This document shows positions 1 to 9,707 of a stretch of DNA of 64,000 nucleotides, piece after piece. Under the pieces are notes generated by a model that worked only from the letters and a program-made list of their open reading frames with translations, searched no databases and was not told the DNA's origin. The DNA is from Puniceicoccaceae bacterium. GTDB lineage: Bacteria > Verrucomicrobiota > Verrucomicrobiia > Opitutales > Coraliomargaritaceae. Both the position numbers and the translations under genes were made by a program. The stretch's first letter is position 1; each line of letters starts with the position of its first letter. The DNA lies in assembly GCA_902587165.1 (NCBI GenBank), contig CACIKF010000002.1, positions 124,001 to 188,000 of the forward strand, read 5' to 3'.

Positions 1-114
1 CACTTCATTCAAATTTAAACCAGAGCTGAGCGCGAGAGCGGAATGACTTAGGCGCAGTCCAATAGCTGCTTTTTTTAGCACATCTTGATACTCGTCTTCA
101 ATCGGAACTGACAT
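1..114 (-). CDS. N-terminal fragment of an unidentified protein with an HTH-like start (cut by window edge)
   Basis: An open frame of 38 codons begins at ATG (114-112) and runs off the left edge without a stop. The readable N-terminus (MSVPIEDEYQDVL, then a helical stretch containing LRLSHSALALSSGL) has the spacing of an XRE-like helix-turn-helix. No Shine-Dalgarno sequence is visible. Too little is present to name a function. Some Verrucomicrobial metallo-beta-lactamase-fold proteins start with a similar segment, but that is recollection, not something shown here. Confidence 0.5.
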   Translation of the reverse strand, partial: MSVPIEDEYQDVLKKAAIGLRLSHSALALSSGLNLNEV

Positions 115-449
115 CTTACATTTTTATCCAAGGCGTCCAAGGTCGACCTCGTCGCTAAATAAAGCCATGGTAAGCGTGATCTGATCTCGCGAATGAAAGA
201 AGTCGAAGTTCATATTCAAAAAATTACACAAGGTAGCAGCGATTGTCACGTAAGTCTCCAATTAAATATGAGTGAATTATACGCAGCAGGCTAGAGCGTT
301 TTTTGCAGTCTCCAAGCTAAGCGAAAGCTTGAGTTCACCTCGGAAGTCCTTAAAACATTGAGCATTGGCCAATAGGTTAAATGCAGTCGAATCTGTAGCC
401 ATTGGAGATAGCTTGCGATTAGAGAGACTTAACTTATAAGAAGACTCTT
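115..449. other. Intergenic region, no gene seen
   Basis: This 335-base stretch separates a minus-strand gene start from a plus-strand gene start, so it should hold two divergent promoters. No open frame with a plausible protein, tRNA fold or terminator hairpin was found. A GTTC-rich stretch around 201-220 resembles short stretches before trpE and before the DUF502 gene. Confidence 0.5.
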
Positions 450-1712
450 ATGAAATCATCTACCCTAATTCTATATTTCGCCGTATGGTCAATTAGCCTA
501 GCAGCAGCCTATTACCTTGGTTCTCATGGTGGAAATGTAGGACCCAATGCGGAGCAAGCAGTTAAATTGCCAAGGGAGTTGAAAAAGCCGAAGCTTATTC
601 AAGATCTAGCTATTGAAACGGTAGCGGCTTATGATAAAAACGCACTCACCGCCTACTTCAGCGGCGATGTTTCACTGCTTGAAGACGCCTTCCTCGAAAT
701 CCCAATGCTCTCCGGGGAGGCCACTCGCGAGCTGCTGGTTCAAGCCTTCAAATTACCTGCTTCCGATCCTAACCGCTCGCGCTTGATCCGCGACTTGCTC
801 AGTCGGCTTGCCGAGACAGAGCCCGTCGCCGCGCTGGAACTAGCCTCACAAATAGATTCCCTTCGTGACAGCGAGCGCGCTCGCATTGCCGTGCTTGAAG
901 TATGGGGGCGTAAAGCTCCAGCTGCAGCGATTGCTTGGGCAAATAATGCCCTCGCAGGTGAGCCGAGTCGCACTCGCAACTCACAACTCATGGCCATCTA
1001 TCGTGGCTACGCTGCGAACAATCCAGCCGCTGCCTTCCAGCAAGCACTCGCCATCAATGATAATAATAGACTTAAAAATCATCTGCTCGACCAGGTGATC
1101 AAAGTGCAAATCGAGTCGGGTGGTCTGCAAGCTGCCAAGCTTGCAGTCGATTTAGTGACCGACCCAGAAATGCAGAGATCACTCCGCCGCGAGTTAGTCG
1201 ATGAGTGGGCAGAATTCGACCCTAAAGCCGCCGCTGCCTATGTGGCCAAACTAGGCGAGGACGCGGATACTAGTATAAAATCTGCACTGGTCAGCGAATG
1301 GGCGGAGAGCGATCCAGCCGCAGCTGCTGCTTGGCTGAGCAGCCTAAACTTGGACGACCCCGCGATCGCCCGTGCTAGCTCATCAGTCATACGCGAGTGG
1401 ACGCGTTACGACCTAGCCGCCTCCGCCGATTGGCTCAACAGCTTGCCCGCAAGCCCCGAGCTCGATCGAGCTGTTATCAGCTACACCTTTCGCGCCGCTG
1501 AGGAGGACCCCGAGACCGCGATGAGCTGGGCGCAGTCGATCGAAGACGATCGGCGTCGCACTTGGACGATGGAGCGCGTCGCTAGTGCTTGGAAAAACCA
1601 AGACGCAGAAACTTTTAAGAACTTCCTAGACAATTCTGAACTCTCTACCGAGCAGCGCGAGAAACTCGAAAACAGCCAATCCCGAGGGTACGGCCACTGG
1701 GGTCGTAGATGA
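450..1712 (+). CDS. Exported or membrane-anchored HEAT-like repeat protein
   Basis: 420 residues. The N-terminus is a signal or anchor sequence (Lys, then a hydrophobic stretch to about residue 24 ending LAAAYYLGS). From about residue 145 the protein consists of degenerate 30-35-residue helical repeats around the pattern W-A/G-x-x-D/N-P-x-A-A-x-x-W/Y, for example DEWAEFDPKAAAAY, SEWAESDPAAAAAW and REWTRYDLAASADW. Proteins of this kind are common and multicopy in Verrucomicrobiota, usually without known function. The alpha-alpha repeat suggests a periplasmic scaffold or protein-binding role (inference). It stands alone upstream of purE. No catalytic motif was seen. Confidence 0.75.
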   Translation: MKSSTLILYFAVWSISLAAAYYLGSHGGNVGPNAEQAVKLPRELKKPKLIQDLAIETVAAYDKNALTAYFSGDVSLLEDAFLEIPMLSGEATRELLVQAFKLPASDPNRSRLIRDLLSRLAETEPVAALELASQIDSLRDSERARIAVLEVWGRKAPAAAIAWANNALAGEPSRTRNSQLMAIYRGYAANNPAAAFQQALAINDNNRLKNHLLDQVIKVQIESGGLQAAKLAVDLVTDPEMQRSLRRELVDEWAEFDPKAAAAYVAKLGEDADTSIKSALVSEWAESDPAAAAAWLSSLNLDDPAIARASSSVIREWTRYDLAASADWLNSLPASPELDRAVISYTFRAAEEDPETAMSWAQSIEDDRRRTWTMERVASAWKNQDAETFKNFLDNSELSTEQREKLENSQSRGYGHWGRR

Positions 1713-1867
1713 GATCAAATCGAAACAGGTTTGATTACGACATCTTGGCTAGGTGTTTGCTTCACTAAAGACAATACCTGTATCTTATAGAGTGACCCCA
1801 ACCAAAGAGGTATTAATCGCTGTGAACAAAGGTTGAATTTCGCTGAGGAATACGTTTCTCTGATGTG

Positions 1868-2374
1868 ATGGAAATCAACACCGCAGCAAAACCCACCGTC
1901 GGGATCATCATGGGAAGCCAATCAGACTGGAGTACAATGAGTGAGACAGCAGCCTTACTTAAGCAGCTCGACATCTCCTTTGAGACAAAGATTGTTAGCG
2001 CACACCGCACACCAAAACGACTCTACAGCTACGCCGAAGAGGCCCAAGAGCGCGGCATTAAAGTGATCATAGCGGGGGCAGGTGGCGCTGCTCATCTTCC
2101 TGGGATGACGGCAGCTATGACCCATCTGCCCGTACTTGGCGTACCTGTTCAATCCAAGGCACTCAGTGGTCAAGACTCGCTCCTCTCTATCGTGCAAATG
2201 CCTGCGGGTATTCCCGTAATGACACTAGCGATCGGCGTGGCTGGCGCTAAAAATGCGGCACTTTCCGCAGCTTCCATTCTCTCTTTATCCGACGAAGGTA
2301 TCCGCGAGCGCCTACAAGAATTTCGTGCTAATCAAACGCAAACTGTCCTTGGTGCCGAGCTACCCGAAGCATGA
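1868..2374 (+). CDS. purE: N5-carboxyaminoimidazole ribonucleotide mutase (PurE, class I)
   Basis: Interconverts N5-CAIR and CAIR in de novo purine synthesis. The 168-residue protein has the family length and its signatures: [10 protein letters not shown] (phosphate/ribonucleotide loop), SAHRTP with the catalytic His, [11 protein letters not shown], and LGVPVQ. An upstream GTG at 1865 is in frame, but ATG at 1868 is the more natural start. No convincing Shine-Dalgarno is present. It overlaps purK by four bases (ATGA), so the two are translationally coupled and encode consecutive steps. The class I (bacterial, PurK-dependent) assignment follows from the partner gene. Confidence 0.95.
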   Translation: MEINTAAKPTVGIIMGSQSDWSTMSETAALLKQLDISFETKIVSAHRTPKRLYSYAEEAQERGIKVIIAGAGGAAHLPGMTAAMTHLPVLGVPVQSKALSGQDSLLSIVQMPAGIPVMTLAIGVAGAKNAALSAASILSLSDEGIRERLQEFRANQTQTVLGAELPEA

Positions 2375-3522
2375 TCACGCCTGGAAGTACTGTAGGAATC
2401 CTCGGCGGTGGGCAGCTTGGGCGCATGCTTATACTTGCTGGGCGTAATCTCGGCTATCGATTCCACGTATTTGAACCCAAGGAATCTTGTCCTGCAGGCA
2501 TGGTCGCTGACTTGGAAATCAATGCCGCTTACTCCGACAAGGCTGCGCTGCGCAAGTTTGCTGAAGGCGTCGACGTGATTACGCTTGAGTTTGAAAACAT
2601 TCCCACCGAGGTGATCGACATGCTCAGCACCATCAAACCGGTGCTCCCAGGTAGCCGCGCACTCTTTATCTGCCAGCATCGCCAGCGCGAAAAGGATTTT
2701 CTCAAAGAAAGTGGACTTCCCTGCGCGCCATTTGAATATGCAGACTCCGCTGAGAGTTTGAAAAACGTGGTCGAGGCCATCGGCTTCCCCTGCGTGATCA
2801 AGACCGCTGCCTTCGGTTACGATGGTAAAGGACAGATCAAGCTGAACGTGCCTGAAGAGGCTGCCGACTGCGATTACCTCTGGAACTTTCTGGAGAATCC
2901 ACAGCGGGTAGTCGTCGAAAAATGGATCCACCACATTGGAGAATTCTCCGTAATCTGTGCACGCAAGATAGACGGCACAAAGATCACTTTCCCGATGGCA
3001 GAAAATATCCACATCCATCACATTCTTCACGCCTCTATCATACCTGCCAGAATCACCGAAGCCACACAGACGACAGGTGCGCAACTGGCCTGCGAGATAG
3101 CGGACTTGCTCGATGTGACTGGCCTAATCGCGGTCGAGCTTTTCCTCGAGGAGGACGGTGGTCTGATCATCAATGAGATGGCGCCACGTCCGCATAACTC
3201 TGGACACTACTCGATGGACGGCTGCATCACGGGCCAATTTGAGCAGCACATCCGCGCCGTGACTAATTTGCCCTTCGGCTCGACCGAACTAATTAAGCCG
3301 TCTGTCATGATCAACCTACTAGGCGATATTTGGGACAAGGCCGATGATGGCCAGCCCGACTGGGCTAGCCTCCTCGCCGATCCAAATGTAAAACTACACC
3401 TCTACGACAAAGGCGAAGCCCGCCCTGGCCGTAAGATGGGGCACTTCACCGTGCTTGGTGATGAGATCGAGACCGCGCTAGAAGCAGCGGAAGCACATTT
3501 TACCGCTTTGCTTGATGTCTAA
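2371..3522 (+). CDS. purK: N5-carboxyaminoimidazole ribonucleotide synthase (PurK)
   Basis: ATP-grasp enzyme that carboxylates AIR with bicarbonate to N5-CAIR, the substrate of PurE. 383 residues, typical length. Seen: N-terminal [12 protein letters not shown] (nucleotide-binding preATP-grasp domain), central ATP-grasp with [17 protein letters not shown], and the metal-binding [15 protein letters not shown] region. It begins inside the purE stop codon, which makes a two-gene purine operon. No terminator is obvious in the 145 bases after it. Confidence 0.96.
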   Translation: MITPGSTVGILGGGQLGRMLILAGRNLGYRFHVFEPKESCPAGMVADLEINAAYSDKAALRKFAEGVDVITLEFENIPTEVIDMLSTIKPVLPGSRALFICQHRQREKDFLKESGLPCAPFEYADSAESLKNVVEAIGFPCVIKTAAFGYDGKGQIKLNVPEEAADCDYLWNFLENPQRVVVEKWIHHIGEFSVICARKIDGTKITFPMAENIHIHHILHASIIPARITEATQTTGAQLACEIADLLDVTGLIAVELFLEEDGGLIINEMAPRPHNSGHYSMDGCITGQFEQHIRAVTNLPFGSTELIKPSVMINLLGDIWDKADDGQPDWASLLADPNVKLHLYDKGEARPGRKMGHFTVLGDEIETALEAAEAHFTALLDV

Positions 3523-3667
3523 GAGCGCGACTTCATTTGGATGCCCTTCGGATGCAAGCCTCCAATTCCAATTTGACTCACTCAAAATCGGGGACGAGCA
3601 AACTCGGGCAGGATCTAAAAAATGATTCGACGTTCAAAATTCGGCGATCAAAGTTCATATCCATTCG

Positions 3668-5170
3668 ATGAGCATTCAGCCTAACAGATCCGAATTTGAC
3701 GCACTGACTACTCAAGGCAACGCCATACCTGTTTATCTGGATCTTACAGCCGACTGCGAGACACCGCTAGGCGCTTACTCCAAGATTCGGCACGAAGCGC
3801 CCTCTTTTCTCTTCGAATCCATTGTCGGCGGCGAGCGCATCAGCCGCTTTTCCTTTCTCGGCTCGAATCCGCGCAAAGTTTATCGCGTATTTGAGAGCGA
3901 AACCACAATCACGCAAAAAGGTGGTGCGACCAAGACCGTCCCTACGCCAGCCGATCCGCTCAAACTGATCGAATCGGAGATGGCCAGCTATCAGCCCATT
4001 GAAATGCCGGACATGCCCCAGTTCTCTGGAGGAGCAGTTGGATTTGTCGGGCACGAGTTTATTCACAGTATCGAGCCGACGGTGGCGAAACCCTCGGAAA
4101 ATCCCTTAGAAGTCCCAATTCTTTACTATATGATCACCGATTCGGTGCTCATATTTGACCATGTGCGCCAGATTCTACGCATCTGCGTCCACGCCCATAC
4201 GAGTGATGACACAAAAAGCGATTCGCGCAGTGCTTATGATCAAGCAGTCGCCGAAATCGAGCGCATTTACAGTCTACTAGAGCGCCAACGCCCCCTCAGC
4301 CAGCGCCCCATCGGCCAGCCTAAAGAGATCTCCATTCCAAGGGGTAATTTTACCCAAGAACGCTTTGAAGTCGCAGTGGATAAAGTCAAAGACTACGTGC
4401 GCTCAGGAGATGTCATACAAACCGTTCTTTCACAGAGGTTTGTAAAAGATTTTAAGCCTGCCCCCATCGATCTTTATCGCGCCCTGCGCACGGTGAATCC
4501 TTCACCCTACATGTTTTTGATGGAAGATCCCGATTTTGCTGTCGTCGGAGCCTCACCCGAAGTGCATGTTCGCCTCACAGGTGACCAAGTCGAAATACGC
4601 CCCATCGCAGGTACACGGCATCGAGGTAAAACCGAAGCCGAAGACTTTGAACTAGAGCAAGATTTGCTCGCCGACGAGAAAGAGAAGGCCGAACACCTCA
4701 TGCTCGTCGACCTCGCGCGCAACGATATCGGCCGAGTATGTCAATATGGCACAGTCGAGGTGTTCGACTACATGACGATTGAACGTTATTCACATGTTAT
4801 GCACATCGTCTCTCAGGTCCTAGGAACAATCCGCCCCGACAAAAATGCTTACGATCTGCTGCGAGCCACTTTTCCTGCGGGCACCCTCAGCGGCGCGCCG
4901 AAAGTCCGCGCTCTTCAAATTATTTCCGAGCTCGAGCAAAGCCAACGTGGCGTTTACGGCGGCGCAATCGGTTATTTCAGCTACGACGGGAATCACGACT
5001 CCGCTATCGGCATCCGCACCGCTTTGATTAAAGATAGCAAAATCTATATACAGTCAGGAGCAGGCATCGTAGCGGATTCTATCCCCGAGAGCGAGTTCAT
5101 GGAAACGGTCAACAAAGCCAAAGGTATGCTAAAGGCAGTGGTGCTTGCTGAGGATATGTTTGGGACTTGA
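3668..5170 (+). CDS. trpE: Anthranilate synthase component I (TrpE)
   Basis: Chorismate-utilising enzyme that makes anthranilate for tryptophan synthesis with the TrpG glutaminase. 500 residues, standard length. N-terminal domain carries the ESIVGGERISRFSFLG segment that forms the tryptophan feedback site in this family. The C-terminal chorismate-binding domain shows PIAGTRHRG, DLARNDIGRV, SHVMHIVSQV and TFPAGTLSGAPKVRA. TrpG and other trp genes are not adjacent. No Trp-rich leader peptide was found upstream, so classical attenuation is not supported. PabB/aminodeoxychorismate synthase is the alternative, but the N-terminal motif favours TrpE. Confidence 0.92.
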   Translation: MSIQPNRSEFDALTTQGNAIPVYLDLTADCETPLGAYSKIRHEAPSFLFESIVGGERISRFSFLGSNPRKVYRVFESETTITQKGGATKTVPTPADPLKLIESEMASYQPIEMPDMPQFSGGAVGFVGHEFIHSIEPTVAKPSENPLEVPILYYMITDSVLIFDHVRQILRICVHAHTSDDTKSDSRSAYDQAVAEIERIYSLLERQRPLSQRPIGQPKEISIPRGNFTQERFEVAVDKVKDYVRSGDVIQTVLSQRFVKDFKPAPIDLYRALRTVNPSPYMFLMEDPDFAVVGASPEVHVRLTGDQVEIRPIAGTRHRGKTEAEDFELEQDLLADEKEKAEHLMLVDLARNDIGRVCQYGTVEVFDYMTIERYSHVMHIVSQVLGTIRPDKNAYDLLRATFPAGTLSGAPKVRALQIISELEQSQRGVYGGAIGYFSYDGNHDSAIGIRTALIKDSKIYIQSGAGIVADSIPESEFMETVNKAKGMLKAVVLAEDMFGT

Positions 5171-5291
5171 GCCTCAATTTTCATAATAAGTAAGCGCTTC
5201 CGTTTTGAAGGCGCCTACTCTCTAAAAGTCTTACTACAGATGCTCAATCGACTACTCTTGTTAGCAGTGGCGTCGTTTCACCTGACCGCGA

Positions 5292-5307
5292 TGGTGAGTT
5301 TTCACCA
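5292..5307 (+). terminator. Possible weak terminator hairpin after trpE
   Basis: A perfect 6-bp stem (TGGTGA / TCACCA) with a 4-base loop is followed by GATTTT. It lies 120 bases after the trpE stop and before the sigma-factor promoter region. The short stem and short T run make this uncertain. Confidence 0.3.
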
Positions 5308-5354
5308 GATTTTCCGTAAGTCTAGCACACATGATACGATCATTGTTTGAGTTT

Positions 5355-5369
5355 TTAGAATAATTCTAA
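5355..5369. promoter_or_regulatory. Fur/PerR-type 7-1-7 operator upstream of the sigma factor gene
   Basis: TTAGAAT-A-ATTCTAA is a perfect 7-1-7 palindrome and fits the Bacillus PerR-box consensus TTANAATNATTNTAA. It lies 51 bases before the preferred ATG (5421) of the sigma-70 gene. Fur-family regulators bind such sites and usually repress when metal is bound. Whether this organism uses the site is inference. Confidence 0.5.
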
Positions 5370-5420
5370 TGACCATAAATACAAATAGTGAGACGGTCAC
5401 TAAATGACCTATTAATTATT

Positions 5421-6443
5421 ATGTCACAGACAGCAGAAATAGCCAGTATTCGACGTTCAAAAGCTAAACGCTTATCCGCTGTGCCCCGCGCACAGACTGA
5501 CGAGGCAACTGCTGTCTCAGACGTACGCGAACTCCCATCGAACGATCGCAATGTGATGCGCACCTACATGCAAGAGATTTCCAAGACTGCATTGCTGACC
5601 AGAGAGGAAGAGGTCAATCTCGCAAACCGCATTAAAGTGGGCGACAAATCTGCCCGTGATCACATGATATCAGCGAACCTACGACTCGTAGTAAAGATCG
5701 CCTACGATTATAATAATTTCGGACTGCCACTCCTAGACCTAATCAGCGAGGGTAACATTGGCCTTATTAAAGCCGTCGAGCGCTTTGATCCCGAAAAGGG
5801 TGGCAAGCTAAGTACCTACGCAGCGTGGTGGATCAAGCAGTCGATTAAACGCGCCCTCGCTAATCAAAGTAAAACCATTCGCCTTCCCGTTCATCTAGTC
5901 GACCGTATTGCAAAGATGCGCAAGATCACAGCCCAGTTGGCCGATGAACTCGACCGCGAGCCCTCCGACGAAGAGATCGGCTACGCTATGGATATGCCGG
6001 TCAACAAAGTCGCACATCTCAAATCAGTCAGTTTCCGACCAGCCTCACTCGACGCGCCCGTGGGTGAAGACGGAGACACTACTTTTGGCGAATTGGTTGG
6101 CGACGAAAACGAAGCTTCCCCGCTTGAAAATTTACAGGAAAAGTCGATCAGCAGCGACATCAAGTCCGTCATCGAGCGACTTGAAGACCGCGAGGCAGAA
6201 ATTATACAGCTTCGTTTTGGCTTAGACGGCAATCATCCACTCACTCTCGAAGAAGTCGGAGAACGGTTCGACATTACTCGTGAGCGAGTTCGTCAAATCC
6301 AAAATATCGCAATCCACAAAATGCGTCGCCTCATGACAGATAACGAGCGCCAACGTTCCAAAGAAGAAGTCCAAGAGGAGCGTATCGAGCAGGAAAAGAT
6401 GCGAGTTCTTCAAGAATTTTTTGCAGAGCAAGCAGTGTCTTGA
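5421..6443 (+). CDS. Sigma-70 family RNA polymerase sigma factor (RpoD/RpoS group)
   Basis: Promoter-recognition subunit of RNA polymerase. 340 residues from ATG 5421. A GTG at 5388 would add 11 residues but lies only 19 bases from the Fur-type palindrome. Region 1.2 begins near residue 45. Region 2 (about 75-150) holds DLISEGNIGLIKAV and TYAAWWIKQSIKRAL. Region 3 follows (LPVHLVDRI). Region 4 (about 275-305) has LTLEEVGERFDITRERVRQIQ. The long region 1.1/non-conserved domain of large primary sigmas is missing, so it resembles group 2 sigmas or a compact SigA. The sequence cannot decide which. It ends at a strong terminator. Confidence 0.9.
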   Translation: MSQTAEIASIRRSKAKRLSAVPRAQTDEATAVSDVRELPSNDRNVMRTYMQEISKTALLTREEEVNLANRIKVGDKSARDHMISANLRLVVKIAYDYNNFGLPLLDLISEGNIGLIKAVERFDPEKGGKLSTYAAWWIKQSIKRALANQSKTIRLPVHLVDRIAKMRKITAQLADELDREPSDEEIGYAMDMPVNKVAHLKSVSFRPASLDAPVGEDGDTTFGELVGDENEASPLENLQEKSISSDIKSVIERLEDREAEIIQLRFGLDGNHPLTLEEVGERFDITRERVRQIQNIAIHKMRRLMTDNERQRSKEEVQEERIEQEKMRVLQEFFAEQAVS

Positions 6444-6490
6444 TTCCTAACAAGCAACTACTCTATACCAATTGACATTGTCCGAGTATA

Positions 6491-6526
6491 AACACTAGAA
6501 ATTTTCTGAATTTTTAGTGTTTTTTG
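6491..6526 (+). terminator. Rho-independent terminator after the sigma factor
   Basis: Stem AACACTAGAAATT / AATTTTTAGTGTT (13 bp with one G-U pair) with loop TTCTG, followed by a T run. It lies 48 bases after the sigma stop codon and just before the convergent phasin-like gene. Confidence 0.85.
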
Positions 6527-6536
6527 TGGCTACAAG

Positions 6537-6851
<315 letters not shown>

Positions 6852-6996
6852 AGTGTCCTTAAATTACGCCATTCCTTGCGAAAATACAAGTGCTCATACT
6901 TAGTTTAGGACGGCTACTTTTATCTTAAATCTCCACCTTCTAGAAGGCTGCGCACGCATTAGCATTCTGGTAAGCAGCATATATGGAAGACTAAAC

Positions 6997-7518
6997 CTAG
7001 GTCGCTATGAAAGCTGACTGCCAAATCTGCACCTCGTTTGAGTGTCCGTGCTTGACTATACGCTGCTCGATCTCGCCAAGAGTGGGTTGCTTGATACCTT
7101 GGGTAGTATCCGCAGGCAACTCGGGCTTGGCTGAGCAAATGAGTTTCCAAACTGCCCATGCTCTTGCACGGCGTAATGCCACGCGATCGCCTCGTAGGCG
7201 TGTCGCTTGGTGCTGAAAGCTTATGCGCGGATTCCCAGGATAATCTTGGCTAGGGTGATTAGCAACGATCCAATGCAGGGCTCGATATGGGAGTGGCCAT
7301 TCGCGAAGGACTTCTGCCTCGGCAGGAAGATTAACATAGAGCGCCCGGGTGATCGCCAAAATAGCGCGACCTGAATAACCTTTGAGCCATAGGTAGTGGC
7401 CGTAGCTCAAAGCAGTTAGGTAGAAGGCTTCAATATTGCTGCCGCGCAGTTCCCTTAGGTTGCGGTAGCTCATTTCTTTTTTGGGAAACGGAAGGTACGG
7501 GCAAAGGGGGATCGTCAT
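6997..7518 (-). CDS. Conserved hypothetical protein downstream of clpX
   Basis: 173 residues, soluble, with no signal peptide. Rich in aromatic and basic residues: FYLTALSYGHYLWLKGYSGR, LPYRALHWIV, and an Arg-rich LRGDRVALRRARAWAVWKL. The pattern is helical and not recognised as a named enzyme family. It follows clpX by about 80 bases on the same strand and may be co-transcribed with tig-clpP-clpX, though nothing ties it to proteolysis. Homologues probably exist in related Verrucomicrobiota, judging from the orderly composition. Confidence 0.6.
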   Translation of the reverse strand: MTIPLCPYLPFPKKEMSYRNLRELRGSNIEAFYLTALSYGHYLWLKGYSGRAILAITRALYVNLPAEAEVLREWPLPYRALHWIVANHPSQDYPGNPRISFQHQATRLRGDRVALRRARAWAVWKLICSAKPELPADTTQGIKQPTLGEIEQRIVKHGHSNEVQIWQSAFIAT

Positions 7519-7600
7519 AAAGTAAAGAGCGAGCTAGTGCCCGCGTTAAGTTTCTCAGTAGCGTTGACGCGAATAAGTTCGCACAACAACTTTTCACGAA

Positions 7601-8956
7601 CTAAGCAGCATCGGCTGGTGAATCTTTAGATGATCCTGCCTTAGGTTTGTCGATCTTTTCAGCCTTACGAAAATGTAGTTTAGGCTTTATGCGGTCTTCG
7701 ACCACTGCACGATTGATGACTACTTTCTCGACGTTTTCGGTCTGTGGGAGTTCATACATCAAATCTAGCATGATACGTTCCATAATGGAGCGGAGTGCGC
7801 GGGCACCAGTCTTAAGCTCAATCGCTTTTTCAGCGATCGCGGCTAGGGCGTCGCGCGTAAAATGAAGAGCGGCACCTTCCATCAGAAAGAGTTTACTATA
7901 TTGTTTAACCAGCGAGTTCTTGGTATTTTGGAGAATGTGTTCGAGATCGGAGCGGGAAAGCTCGTCGAGCACGGCAAGCATGGGGAGACGGCCGATAAAT
8001 TCGGGAATCATACCAAAGTGCACAAGGTCTTCCGGTTGCGTCTCGCGGAGTAATTCGCTGAGTGGCACCTCGTTTTGGTGGCGGTTGCGTTCGGTATCGA
8101 AGCCCATCGCCTTGGACCCAACTCGGCTCTGCACGATTTTCTCAAGGCCAACGAATGCGCCACCACAGATGAAAAGAATGTTAGAAGTATCTAGCTGAAT
8201 GTATTCTTGATTTGGATGCTTGCGACCACCTTGTGGTGGAACGTTACAGACGGTGCCTTCCAGAATCTTTAGAAGGGCTTGTTGCACTCCCTCGCCCGAA
8301 ACGTCACGTGTAATAGACACGTTATCCGTCTTACGGCCGATCTTATCGATTTCGTCGACATAAATGATACCGCATTCGGCCTTCTTTACATCGTAATCGG
8401 CGGACTGGAGGAGACGAAGGACAATATTTTCCACGTCCTCGCCGACGTAGCCGGCCTCTGTTAATGTGGTCGCATCAGCGATCGCGAAGGGTACATCGAG
8501 CATTTTGGCCATCGTGCGAGCGAGTAATGTCTTACCACTACCTGTAGGGCCTAAAAGAAGGATATTACTCTTCTCGATCTGTACGTCGTCGTATTTGCTA
8601 TCGAGGTCGACGAAACAGGGGGCTTGATCCACACGCGACTCAGATCGGAGACGTTTGTAGTGATTATAGACTGCAACTGCGAGAGCGCGCTTGGCGTAGT
8701 CCTGACTGATGATGTGCTCGTCGAGCGCTGCGGTGATTTGCGCGGGCTTAAGGAGATTGAAGCGTTCCTTAGAAGCAGCTCCTTTAGGCTGGGCTGATTC
8801 GACATTCTCTGAGAGCTCGCGGTCAATGATGGTTTTGCACACAGAGACGCACGAGTCGCATATATGCACCCCAGCGGGACCTGCGATCATTTTACGGACT
8901 TCGTTTTGTGCTTTTCCGCAGAAAGAGCAGAAAGTCATCCGTGTGGATTTAGCCAT
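7601..8956 (-). CDS. clpX: ATP-dependent Clp protease ATP-binding subunit ClpX
   Basis: AAA+ unfoldase that feeds substrates into ClpP. 451 residues. The N-terminal C4 zinc domain has Cys10, Cys13, Cys33 and Cys36 (SFCGKAQ, HICDSC). Walker A is GPTGSGKT at about 136-143, the pore loop motif is GYVGEDVE, Walker B is [10 protein letters not shown], and the sensor/C-domain segment is PEFIGRLP. A segment at about 101-128, between helix KRL and Walker A, is somewhat longer and more acidic than in E. coli. Downstream of clpP by 41 bases in the order tig-clpP-clpX, the usual chaperone-protease arrangement. Confidence 0.97.
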   Translation of the reverse strand: MAKSTRMTFCSFCGKAQNEVRKMIAGPAGVHICDSCVSVCKTIIDRELSENVESAQPKGAASKERFNLLKPAQITAALDEHIISQDYAKRALAVAVYNHYKRLRSESRVDQAPCFVDLDSKYDDVQIEKSNILLLGPTGSGKTLLARTMAKMLDVPFAIADATTLTEAGYVGEDVENIVLRLLQSADYDVKKAECGIIYVDEIDKIGRKTDNVSITRDVSGEGVQQALLKILEGTVCNVPPQGGRKHPNQEYIQLDTSNILFICGGAFVGLEKIVQSRVGSKAMGFDTERNRHQNEVPLSELLRETQPEDLVHFGMIPEFIGRLPMLAVLDELSRSDLEHILQNTKNSLVKQYSKLFLMEGAALHFTRDALAAIAEKAIELKTGARALRSIMERIMLDLMYELPQTENVEKVVINRAVVEDRIKPKLHFRKAEKIDKPKAGSSKDSPADAA

Positions 8957-8997
8957 GATCGAAAGAGTGTAATTTGGAGTGCTAGTGCTAGCTGCGC

Positions 8998-9597
8998 CTA
9001 TTTATCGATGGGCTTGGCTTCAATCACCTTGTCGACGATACCATAAGCGAGGGCGTCTTTAGCTGTTAGATAGAAATCTCGGTCGGAATCGTTGGCGATT
9101 TCTTTTGGCGTCTTATTCGTGTGACTTGAGATGAGTTCGTTCATGCGGGCGCGCCAGCGGAGAATTTCTTTGGCGGCGATGGAAATATCCGAGGTTTGAC
9201 CGGTGGCACCACCAGTAGGCTGATGCATCATTACGCGGCTGTTAGGCAGTGCGTAGCGCTTACCCTTTGTTCCAGCGGCGAGAAGAAGCGTGGCCATACT
9301 GGCAGCTTGTCCGACACAATATGTGACGATGTCGCACTGAAGGAAGTTCATTGTATCGTAGATGGCCATACCATCGGTCACACTGCCGCCTGGGGAGTTG
9401 ATATAGAGGCTGATGTCCTTTTTGGGATCTTCCATCTGGAGGAAGAGCATCTGCGCGATGACAGCATTGGCGACAAAGTCGTTGATCGGTGTGCCGATAA
9501 ATATAATACGGTCGCGCAGTAGGCGGCTGTAAATATCCCAGGCGCGCTCAGTACGACCTTCGCGTTCATAGACAGTGGGTAATGGTACGTAGCTCAC
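8998..9597 (-). CDS. clpP: ATP-dependent Clp protease proteolytic subunit ClpP
   Basis: Self-compartmentalised serine protease partner of ClpX. 199 residues, normal length. Catalytic triad visible: Ser100 in GQAASMATL, His125 in RVMMHQP and Asp174 in DRDFYL. The oxyanion GGSVTDG and the hydrophobic N-terminal processing loop ([11 protein letters not shown]) are present. Lies between tig and clpX on the minus strand. No N-terminal degradation or change in the active site is seen. Confidence 0.97.
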   Translation of the reverse strand: MSYVPLPTVYEREGRTERAWDIYSRLLRDRIIFIGTPINDFVANAVIAQMLFLQMEDPKKDISLYINSPGGSVTDGMAIYDTMNFLQCDIVTYCVGQAASMATLLLAAGTKGKRYALPNSRVMMHQPTGGATGQTSDISIAAKEILRWRARMNELISSHTNKTPKEIANDSDRDFYLTAKDALAYGIVDKVIEAKPIDK

Positions 9598-9707
9598 AGT
9601 GTATAAGTTGGTTACTAAATAAATAATGTAAAAGCAATTAGACTACAAACCAAGTGGCGAATATCAAATGCTTTTGGAGGTTCTACTGTTAACTATAATT
9701 CGAGAAG

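Noticed and set aside
1713-1867. Purine riboswitch or PurR site before purE
   Set aside because: Only a 6-bp ACAGGT/ACCTGT pair was found; no conserved core of a purine riboswitch.
2332-3084. 250-codon open frame antisense to purK
   Set aside because: No recognisable domain and lies wholly across a well-supported gene.
3523-3667. Possible trp leader/attenuator upstream of trpE
   Set aside because: No short frame with tandem Trp codons and no pair of competing hairpins with a T run.
8970-8993. GAGTGCTAG resembling half of a CIRCE heat-shock element before clpX
   Set aside because: No matching TTAGCACTC arm at nine bases distance, and it lies inside the clpP-clpX operon.
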